Shown here: positions 12,560-18,841 of the stretch, piece by piece
Layout: every line of letters begins with the position of its first letter
How positions within the stretch are numbered: position 1 is the stretch's first letter
IMG/VR virus record: IMGVR_UViG_3300037840_000442
Location: 1-28,234 of that record
Origin: a virus
DNA length: 28,234 bases
Reading direction: 5' to 3' (one strand)
Position numbers and translations under genes: made by a program
The notes under the pieces: model-generated
Told to the model about the DNA's origin: nothing
Databases searched by the model: none
What the model saw: the letters and a program-made list of their open reading frames with translations, nothing else

Positions 12560-12739
12560 GACCCGTTTTCCTCACCCGAGGCGGACGAGGCCATGACGGG
12601 GCTGTATGACTACTACGTGGCCGCCATCAAGGCCGGGTTCATCGAGGACCGGGCCTTTGCCCTGGTCCATGACTTGTTCATTACCCAGATGGGCGTCGTT
12701 CTCGCCTCAGCGCTCCGGGCTCGGCTGAAGGAAGGCTGA
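12542..12739 (+). CDS. Small helical protein (65 aa)
   Basis: GTG at 12542 lies in the second copy of the junction repeat, behind GGAGG. The sequence (MTGLYDYYVAAIKAGFIEDR, then ALVHDLFITQMGVVLASAL) is almost all helical, resembling small scaffold-like or regulatory phage proteins. The stop overlaps the next ATG (TGATG). Confidence 0.6.
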   Translation: MTEIPGDPFSSPEADEAMTGLYDYYVAAIKAGFIEDRAFALVHDLFITQMGVVLASALRARLKEG

Positions 12740-13017
12740 TGCCTCTCCCGGTATGCCCGCGCTGCGGGAAGAGCAGCCGGGCCCGGCATATCTGCACCGG
12801 GAACCTGACCCCGACCCAGGACGCCCGCAAGAGCGCCCGGCGGGCCGAGCGCCGGGCGGCCACGCCGATGGTGACGATTGAGGTGACAGAGAAAACCCGG
12901 AGGGAGCTGAACCAGCTCCGCGCTCAGCTGGCAGCCGGGACGGGAAAGACCCGGGTGATTTACGACGAGGTCCTGGAGATGCTGCTGGCCGTTTACCGGA
13001 ATACCAGGGAAAAGTAA
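12739..13017 (+). CDS. Zinc-ribbon and RHH-like protein (92 aa)
   Basis: The N-terminus has CPRCGKSSRARHIC, a small zinc site. Residues about 45-90 (MVTIEVTEKTRRELNQLRAQ, then a helix ending VLEMLLAVYR) follow a strand-helix-helix plan typical of ribbon-helix-helix DNA-binding proteins. It may act as an operon repressor. ATG at 12739 overlaps the upstream stop. Confidence 0.65.
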   Translation: MPLPVCPRCGKSSRARHICTGNLTPTQDARKSARRAERRAATPMVTIEVTEKTRRELNQLRAQLAAGTGKTRVIYDEVLEMLLAVYRNTREK

Positions 13018-13020
13018 TCC

Positions 13021-13049
13021 TTGCGTATATTCTTCCTGCTCTATATACT
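13021..13049 (+). promoter_or_regulatory. Promoter before the zinc-ribbon mini-gene
   Basis: TTGCGT (13021-13026), a 17-bp spacer and TATACT (13044-13049). Transcription would start near 13056, 15 bases before the ATG at 13071. The flanking bases are notably A+T-rich. Confidence 0.6.
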
Positions 13050-13070
13050 GTGATTGGATTAGCCTGCCCT

Positions 13071-13229
13071 ATGCTCGCCTATCTCTGCCCGGCTTGCGGG
13101 AACGTTGACGGCTACGAACCTTCCTTTCCCGTTCCTCTCGACTTCCCGGTGGCCGTCTTCTGCGTCCGGTGCCGGACGCTCCGCCAGCCTGTTTCTGTAA
13201 CTCCTGAAGTGTCAGCGCCTGTCAAGTGA
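13071..13229 (+). CDS. Zinc-ribbon mini-protein (52 aa)
   Basis: MLAYLCPACG and FCVRCRTLRQ form a single zinc ribbon. Between them lies a Pro/Phe-rich loop. No ribosome site precedes ATG 13071, but the transcript leader is short. It is in the same frame as the following structural gene, separated from it only by its TGA. Confidence 0.6.
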   Translation: MLAYLCPACGNVDGYEPSFPVPLDFPVAVFCVRCRTLRQPVSVTPEVSAPVK

Positions 13230-13238
13230 GGTGATAGT

Positions 13239-13841
13239 GTACCGGTCCAGTTTTGGGAAGCTCTCCAGAATCCCGGCGCTCCCTGGCAGACGTCCAGCGG
13301 TGCCACGGCGAACACTGCATCTGCCGTCACCCTGTCCCCGGAAGGCGCAGGCGGCACGGGTGATGACCCGCTCGTCCCCGCGTACGGGTTCTACCAGGGA
13401 CTGATCCTCCGGATCAGCGCGCGGGGGATTTACACGGTCGGGTCCACGGCGACAAACCAGACGTTCCAGCTGTACATTTCCGCGCCGGGTACCGCCTTGT
13501 CGGGCGGCACGTCCCTGGCCACCACGGGTGCCCTGGCCCTGCCCGTGTCGGTCACCGGCCTGTGGTGGCGGCTGAACGCGTTCATCCAGTGCCGCCAGAT
13601 CGCCCAGGGCACGGCCACGAACACGCTGTGGACGGCCGGCGAGGTGGAGATCCAGACCGCGACCGCCAGCGGCACCACCGGCAACGTCCAGGTATGGCCG
13701 ATGCCTGCCGTCAGCGGCCCGACGATTGCCACCGTGGACACCACCGTGGCGCACACCCTGGGACTGGTCGGGGCTCTCTCGCAGACGACCGGCGCGCCTA
13801 CCGTCACGTGCACGCAGTTCGCCATCGAGCTGATGTGCTGA
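13239..13841 (+). CDS. Putative virion structural protein without a normal start codon
   Basis: The open frame has no ATG, GTG or TTG between the TGA at 13227 and 13497. Yet it encodes QFWEALQNPGAPWQTSSG and more, clearly homologous to the 15129 gene product along its length (PWQT, the LRI-ARG segment, the -FxIExxC end). A strong GAGGTGAT ribosome site lies just ahead of GTA at 13239. A GTG-to-GTA change, a -1 slip at TTTTGGG after GTG 13237, or readthrough of the TGA are the options. The 13239 start is provisional. Confidence 0.6.
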   Translation, partial: VPVQFWEALQNPGAPWQTSSGATANTASAVTLSPEGAGGTGDDPLVPAYGFYQGLILRISARGIYTVGSTATNQTFQLYISAPGTALSGGTSLATTGALALPVSVTGLWWRLNAFIQCRQIAQGTATNTLWTAGEVEIQTATASGTTGNVQVWPMPAVSGPTIATVDTTVAHTLGLVGALSQTTGAPTVTCTQFAIELMC

Positions 13842-13851
13842 AAGGGTGCTC

Positions 13852-14109
13852 ATGAACGACGAGGCGAAGGTCCCGGTTTCCCGCGCCGACGTCTCCGCTG
13901 TCATCGTGCGGGCCTGCAAGGCCTGCGGCGGTGCCCGGGAAGCCTCGGGGGACTGTGTTTCCTGCGGTCTCGCCGAGCCGCCGGAGATCATCGACCTGGG
14001 CATTATCGCGGCCAAGCGTCCCGGCCTGGAAGCCGCGTGGTGGAACGTCATCGGGACACGCAGGGCGGACATGCGCATCCGCAAAGCCAACAAAGCGATA
14101 GAGGAATAA
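13852..14109 (+). CDS. Zinc-ribbon protein (85 aa)
   Basis: CKACGG and CVSCGL, about 15 residues apart, make a zinc ribbon in the middle of a mixed helical protein that ends in a basic helix (RADMRIRKANKAIEE). ATG at 13852 follows AAAGGG; the GTG at 13846 is a weaker option. It sits between structural genes, so a virion-assembly role is plausible. Confidence 0.65.
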   Translation: MNDEAKVPVSRADVSAVIVRACKACGGAREASGDCVSCGLAEPPEIIDLGIIAAKRPGLEAAWWNVIGTRRADMRIRKANKAIEE

Positions 14110-14110
14110 T

Positions 14111-14791
14111 GTGGCCAACTTCGTCCACGTGACCCGTACCGGCGCGAACGTTATCGTGGACCGGCTGAAGCTCCAGGCCACGTACACGACCGAGCCGAAG
14201 AACATCGCGTGGGGACTCGGCGGTGTCGGGACTGAGACCGCAGGCGGCGCACCGCCGTTCCAGGCCGCGATTACCGATGTCGGGATGTTCCAGGAGGCCG
14301 CTGAGTCACGTACTGCGGGAACCTCGGCTATCACCACCACCACCACCACGAACGATACCTACACGGTCACGGGGACGATTACTTCCCTTTCCGCGCAGAC
14401 CGTCACCGAAATGGGCTTGTTTGACTCCACCACCAAGCCGGCGGCTACCACCCTGGCCAGCCCTGCGATTGCCGCGACGGGCACGACGACACTGAACCTC
14501 GCATCTGCTTCCGGTTTCGCCACATCTTATCCTTATGACCTTCAGGTCGGGGTCGAGGTCATGCAGGTGTCGAACCTCACCGGGGTCGCGATCACCATGT
14601 CCCGTGGCGCGAACGGCAGTACCGCGCAGTCCGTCATCCCCATCGGCGAGATCATCACCCAGGGAGTTGCCCCCGGGCAGACGGTCATCGCGGGAAATGT
14701 CTGCTTCCTGCACGCGAGCTACACGGGCCTGGCCTTGAATATCAACGACAGCATTTCCTATACCGTGAACGTGACATTTGCACCCCAGTAA
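14111..14791 (+). CDS. Putative structural protein (226 aa), tail/fibre type
   Basis: The Thr/Ala/Gly-rich, beta-dominated sequence (GLGGVGTETAGGAPPFQAAI, a run of Thr, then VTEMGLFDS) is typical of minor tail or fibre proteins of actinophages. A later segment resembles a carbohydrate-binding-like beta domain (about residues 110-200). GTG at 14111 follows GAGGAATAAT. No catalytic motif is seen. Confidence 0.6.
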   Translation: MANFVHVTRTGANVIVDRLKLQATYTTEPKNIAWGLGGVGTETAGGAPPFQAAITDVGMFQEAAESRTAGTSAITTTTTTNDTYTVTGTITSLSAQTVTEMGLFDSTTKPAATTLASPAIAATGTTTLNLASASGFATSYPYDLQVGVEVMQVSNLTGVAITMSRGANGSTAQSVIPIGEIITQGVAPGQTVIAGNVCFLHASYTGLALNINDSISYTVNVTFAPQ

Positions 14792-14836
14792 TGCCTGACC
14801 TGCTTACGGATGACACCTACCCAGTATTAGGAGCAT

Positions 14837-15136
14837 GTGACTGTTGGCAACACGCTGGGCGTCTCGCAGCTGAATCAGCAGCTGGCAAGCCTGGCTATCC
14901 AGATCTGCATCTGGGCCTACCAGGCAGGCCAGCTGCAGGAGGTTACCACTGCTGCCGGGACCGCAGGCCTGGAGGCGGCAGGGTTCAGTGCCGGCGACGC
15001 GGCAACGTACGCCACGATGGTGTCCTACCTGAACACGGTAGCCGGGGCATACCTGGGCACTGCCACGCAGGGTTCGGAGTTCAATTTCGACAATGCGCTG
15101 TGCCTGGTACGCGGCGGGCAGGTTAGCAATGGCTAG
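14837..15136 (+). CDS. Small structural-region protein (99 aa)
   Basis: GTG at 14837 follows TAGGAGCAT. The chain is mostly helical and Ala/Gly-rich (QLNQQLASLAIQICIWAYQ, then GDAATYATMVSYLNTV). It may be a head-tail joining or assembly helper by position. Its stop lies 5 bases inside the next gene (ATG 15129). Confidence 0.6.
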   Translation: MTVGNTLGVSQLNQQLASLAIQICIWAYQAGQLQEVTTAAGTAGLEAAGFSAGDAATYATMVSYLNTVAGAYLGTATQGSEFNFDNALCLVRGGQVSNG

Positions 15137-15716
15137 CCAGAGCTGGATGAACCTGCTGAATGCCGGCGTTCCCTGGCAGACCACTGCGGGCACCGTCCTC
15201 AATACAGCCGCCAGTGCGACGATCAGCCCGCAGGTCGCGACAACGCAGGATTTCGTCCTCCCGGGCCAGCCGAACGGGTTGCAGTGGTATCCGGGAATGG
15301 TGCTGCGGATCATCGCGAGGGGCACGCTGGCGTCCGGCGGCACGACGTCGACCCTCACGGTTTTCCTGGCCTGCGGGGCGTCGGGGACGCTGGGCAGCAC
15401 CCTGAGCACCACGGCGGGGATAGTCCTGGGCACCGGGTCTATCACGGCGCAGCCGTGGAAGCTGGAAGCCCACGTGGGCTGCACGGCTATCGGCACCTCC
15501 GGGAACACGCTGTCCACCGAGGGCGAGCTGATATTCGGGGATACCGCGACCCCGGCATTCGGCACCGCGAACGTGGTGATCTCCGCGCTGCCGCTGACGG
15601 CACTCGCATTCAACACCTACACCGCAGGGACGGCGCTGGGATTGCGCGCTACGCTGTCGGCTGCATTCGGCAGCATCTTGTGCAACCAGTTCCTGATCGA
15701 GCAGCTCTGCTTATAG
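15129..15716 (+). CDS. Structural protein paralogous to 13239
   Basis: ATG at 15129 gives MASQSWMNLLNAGVPWQTTA and a beta-rich Gly/Thr/Ala chain ending in FLIEQLCL. The 13239 product aligns from its PWQT motif to its -FAIELMC end, so the two genes are ancient duplicates. Such domains are common in actinophage virions as decoration or tail-surface modules. No enzyme motif. Confidence 0.65.
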   Translation: MASQSWMNLLNAGVPWQTTAGTVLNTAASATISPQVATTQDFVLPGQPNGLQWYPGMVLRIIARGTLASGGTTSTLTVFLACGASGTLGSTLSTTAGIVLGTGSITAQPWKLEAHVGCTAIGTSGNTLSTEGELIFGDTATPAFGTANVVISALPLTALAFNTYTAGTALGLRATLSAAFGSILCNQFLIEQLCL

Positions 15717-15717
15717 C

Positions 15718-15735
15718 CGCCTAGCGGGAGGCGGG
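15718..15735 (+). other. Hairpin covering the ribosome site
   Basis: CCGCCT (15718-15723) pairs with AGGCGG (15730-15735) around AGCGGG. The AGGCGG is part of the ribosome site of GTG 15741, so the stem could moderate its translation. Confidence 0.4.
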
Positions 15736-15740
15736 TAAAC

Positions 15741-17924
15741 GTGTCCTGGAATGAACTCCAGTCCGCCTCGTTTACGCAGCCCTCCGCCGCAGGTACCGTA
15801 GCCGTGACGTACGGCAGCAACGTCTCCTCCGGGACGAAGCTGATCGCGGCTGTCTCCATCCCGACGACCGCTGCCAGCAGCCCCATCTCATCCGTCAAGG
15901 ACGGCGCGGGCAACAACCTCACCCTGATCAAGGCTGTCACCGGGAGTTCCGGCGGCAGCAGCCAGGTCGCGCTCTACGCGATGGACACCCCGGCCGGCGA
16001 TGTCGGGACCAAGCCGACGATCACGGTCACCTGGACCGGGACTTTCACGACCGGCTCGCTGCTGATCAAGGAAGTCTCCGGGCTCCTCGCCGGCAACACC
16101 ACCGCGATGGCCGACGGCATCCCGGCGGGCGTCCAGGAAACCCCGAGTGCGTCCCAGGCGCAGCCCGCGTACAGCAGCACCACCGCCGGCGAATACCTGG
16201 TCTCCATCCTCGGCGACAACGGCAACAGCGTCACCTGGGCGCTGTCCGGGTACTCGCTTGACGTCAACAGCGTCCAGGGCAGCGCTGACGCTGACATCAT
16301 CCTCGGGTCCAAGAACTCCACGGGCGGCGCTGAGACCGGGACGTGGACGACCGGGGGCACCCCGACCGGCTCCGGGCTGATCGTCGTCGCGTTCAAGCTG
16401 GCACCAGCGGTGGTTCCGTATACGAGAACTATCCCGCCGGGAAGAATGTCCCCGGGTGCATGGGGCGAGCTGGCCACGAGCTGGCAGAGTGTCGCCACCT
16501 CGGTCACCTACCCGCAGACCCTGGGCGGCTCGGTCAATGTCTCCGGGAGTACGGCAGAGGGGACAGGCAAGATCCTGCCTGGTTCCGTGAACGTCTCCGG
16601 GACGATCCTGAGACAATCAGGGAAGATCTTCGCAGGCACGGTGAACGTCACGGGCACCCTGACCCGCAGCATCCAGAGAATCCTCAGCACCTCAGCCAGC
16701 GTGACAGCGGCACTGCTCGCGAGCTTCATCCACGCCTTGCACTTGAGCGTCCCCGTGAACCTTCCCGGGACCTTGGTCCGCACTCCCGGGAAGCTGCTGG
16801 CCGCGACGGTTAACGTCACGGGTTCGGTGGCACGTGGTCTTGGCAAGATTCTCCCGTCCTCGGTGAACCTGACAGGGACCGTCACCAGGAATCTCGGCAA
16901 GATCCTCCTTTCCTCGGTGAACCTGGCCGGCACCCTCACCAAGGGCAAGCTGGTTACCCTGGCCGCGAGCGTCAATGTCGCAGGCAGCCTGATACGCATC
17001 CTCGGGAAAATCCTTCCCGGATTAGTAAATGTCACCGGGACTCTCGTGCGCACTTCCGGGAAGTTCCTTTCAGCGGCGGTGAATGTCACCGGGGGGATGG
17101 TCAGGCAGGCAGGGAAAACCCTGCCTGCGACGGTGAACCTCGCAAGTACGCTTGCCCTGATCAAGATCAAGCTGCTGACGCTGGCAGCGGCAGTGAATAT
17201 CAGTGCCATGCAGAAGATCACTGCAGGTAAGCTCCTCGCCGGCACGGCAAATATCACCGGAGTGCTCGTTAACCAGGCAGGCAAGCACCTTGCTGCGGCT
17301 GTCAGCATTCCCGGGACCCTGGCCAGGCAGGCAGGGAAGATTCTTGCTGCCGCAGTTAACCTGACCGGGGCTCTTGCGGTCGTCAAGGTCAAGATCCTTG
17401 CCCTGGCGGCGGCAGTGAATGTCACCGGGACGCTGAAAGTGAGCACCGGCAAGATCTTCTCCGTCTCGGTAAGCGTGTCTTCTGCTATCAGCAGGAGCCT
17501 GGGGAAGATCTTTTCTTCCGCTGTCCAGGTGACCGGCAGCCTGACCCGGAATACAGGGAAGCTCCTGTCCGGGACCGTGCGGGCGAGCGGCGGCATCACC
17601 GCCCTGAAGGTGTCCCTGCTCACCTTGACGGCGGCAGTCCGCGTCACCGCGTCCCAGTCGGTGCGCATCAGCAAGGCCGTCACCGCGCAGGTGGCCGCAG
17701 CAGCGTCCCAGGGCGTCCGTATCGGCAGGAACCTGGCTGCTACGGTGCACGTCACCGCAACGGCAGTAAGGGCGCGTGCCGTCGTCCTGACGGCAGCAGT
17801 GAAGACGGCTGCCTCGGTCGTGGCGAATGTCACCCACCCGGTGGGGCTGCTCATCTTCAAGCTCGGGCTCCCCGCGAAGCGATGGATCACGGGGACGATC
17901 AAGAAGAACTGGCGGATCCCGTGA
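15741..17924 (+). CDS. 727-residue protein with an 18-residue repeat, virion fibre-like
   Basis: Residues 1-220 form a beta-rich domain of the type seen in actinophage tail proteins (YLVSILGDNGNSVTW, VVAFKLAP). From about residue 265 to 705 the chain repeats every 18 residues with consensus GKxLxxxVNVTGTLxRxx. Several insertions of the form LTLAAAVN give intermediate units. Alternating hydrophobic residues suggest a beta solenoid. The last 25 residues (LGLPAKRWITGTIKKNWRIP) abut the next gene by GTGA overlap. Virion surface or fibre role is inferred. Confidence 0.7.
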   Translation: MSWNELQSASFTQPSAAGTVAVTYGSNVSSGTKLIAAVSIPTTAASSPISSVKDGAGNNLTLIKAVTGSSGGSSQVALYAMDTPAGDVGTKPTITVTWTGTFTTGSLLIKEVSGLLAGNTTAMADGIPAGVQETPSASQAQPAYSSTTAGEYLVSILGDNGNSVTWALSGYSLDVNSVQGSADADIILGSKNSTGGAETGTWTTGGTPTGSGLIVVAFKLAPAVVPYTRTIPPGRMSPGAWGELATSWQSVATSVTYPQTLGGSVNVSGSTAEGTGKILPGSVNVSGTILRQSGKIFAGTVNVTGTLTRSIQRILSTSASVTAALLASFIHALHLSVPVNLPGTLVRTPGKLLAATVNVTGSVARGLGKILPSSVNLTGTVTRNLGKILLSSVNLAGTLTKGKLVTLAASVNVAGSLIRILGKILPGLVNVTGTLVRTSGKFLSAAVNVTGGMVRQAGKTLPATVNLASTLALIKIKLLTLAAAVNISAMQKITAGKLLAGTANITGVLVNQAGKHLAAAVSIPGTLARQAGKILAAAVNLTGALAVVKVKILALAAAVNVTGTLKVSTGKIFSVSVSVSSAISRSLGKIFSSAVQVTGSLTRNTGKLLSGTVRASGGITALKVSLLTLTAAVRVTASQSVRISKAVTAQVAAAASQGVRIGRNLAATVHVTATAVRARAVVLTAAVKTAASVVANVTHPVGLLIFKLGLPAKRWITGTIKKNWRIP

Positions 17925-18331
17925 TCTCCACCGAATGGGTAACAGGGGATGCATTCACTAACTGGTCATCCGACCTTGCCTGGACGGAGTGGACTGTGGG
18001 CTTCGAGACGATAGGCCTGAATCACCTGTCCACGGAGTATGTCCTCATTCCCGTATCCGCGACCAAGGCGGGTTCTCCTTATAACCCGACGGGCGATGTC
18101 GTGCAGTTCGCGTTCATGCCGACCGTCATCCAGGTTCCCCAGTCTGGTGACTGGATGACGGGGAGCTGGGACAGCGACCCGGGCAATTTCATCTATCCTT
18201 ACCAGGCAAAATGTCTTGTAGGACCAGCCGGAACAGTTACTCTCGGGATCGGCACCTATATTATCTACATCCGTATTCAGGACAATCCAGAGGTGCCAGT
18301 TTTGGTAGCCGGACAGGTCCAGATCTCATGA
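17921..18331 (+). CDS. Structural-region protein (136 aa)
   Basis: GTG at 17921 overlaps the previous stop. It begins VISTEWVTGDAFTNWSS and contains STEYVLIPV, GDWMTGSW and DNPEVPVLVAGQ, a beta-sandwich-like pattern typical of small proteins near portal genes in actinophages. A head-tail or baseplate-like role is possible. Its stop overlaps the next ATG. Confidence 0.65.
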   Translation: MISTEWVTGDAFTNWSSDLAWTEWTVGFETIGLNHLSTEYVLIPVSATKAGSPYNPTGDVVQFAFMPTVIQVPQSGDWMTGSWDSDPGNFIYPYQAKCLVGPAGTVTLGIGTYIIYIRIQDNPEVPVLVAGQVQIS

Positions 18332-18450
18332 GACCCCGTGATATGCCGTACGATCCGTGCCCGCAGTGCAATGAGGATGACCTTGTGCAGGCTGGCGGTA
18401 AGTACCGCTGCGTGACCTGCGGCTACCTGCAGCCTTGCTGTAATCCCTGA
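18328..18450 (+). CDS. Zinc-ribbon peptide (40 aa)
   Basis: ATGA overlap with the previous gene. CPQCNEDDLVQAGGKYRC plus CGYLQPCC forms a rubredoxin-like zinc ribbon. The tight coupling ties it to virion genes, but the role is unknown. Confidence 0.65.
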   Translation: MRPRDMPYDPCPQCNEDDLVQAGGKYRCVTCGYLQPCCNP

Positions 18451-18460
18451 GGAGGATTCC

Positions 18461-18832
18461 ATGGCCACCGAGATCCCGTTCAGGGTTATCCGGAATTCCC
18501 TGTACATCAAAGCCGGGGCAGCCGGGCAGCCATGCCTGTTCATCCTGGACACCGGGGACGCTATCGGCCCGGTCTTCAACTCCGCCGACGCGGAGCGCCT
18601 GGACCTGAAAGCCACGGGCGTCATCGGGGTGTCCGGGGCAGGCGGCGCTACCGAGAATTACGGGACCGAGACGGACATCATGCTAGGCGACCTGACTTTC
18701 CAGGGGGAGCCGGGTGCCATTGACCCGTACCTGCAGGGACCTTCCCTGCTCGGGCTTCCTTTCTTCCTGGGAAAGGCCCGGTTGCTCACTTTCGACTTCA
18801 CTCGCGGTATTCTCGCGATCGAGCCAAAGTAA
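18461..18832 (+). CDS. Retropepsin-like aspartic protease (123 aa)
   Basis: The N-terminal half has hydrophobic residues followed by the catalytic triad motif LFILDTGDAI (DTG at about residues 31-33), a flexible Gly-rich flap (GVSGAGGATENYG), and the C-terminal signature SLLGLPFF and LLTFDFTRGIL. This fits single-domain clan AA proteases, which work as dimers. Length matches. ATG at 18461 follows GGAGG. It lies directly upstream of the portal gene, so maturation cleavage of head proteins is a natural hypothesis. Confidence 0.8.
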   Translation: MATEIPFRVIRNSLYIKAGAAGQPCLFILDTGDAIGPVFNSADAERLDLKATGVIGVSGAGGATENYGTETDIMLGDLTFQGEPGAIDPYLQGPSLLGLPFFLGKARLLTFDFTRGILAIEPK

Positions 18833-18841
18833 GGAATCGCA

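Noticed and set aside
14791-15126. ORF starting in a TAATG overlap after the 14111 gene
   Set aside because: After a few codons the sequence becomes Arg/Gly/Pro/Cys noise, while the 14837 frame is a coherent helical protein with a ribosome site.
16508-17902. 464-codon minus-strand open frame
   Set aside because: It is the antisense image of the 18-residue repeat gene; the plus-strand protein has a clear repeat and context.
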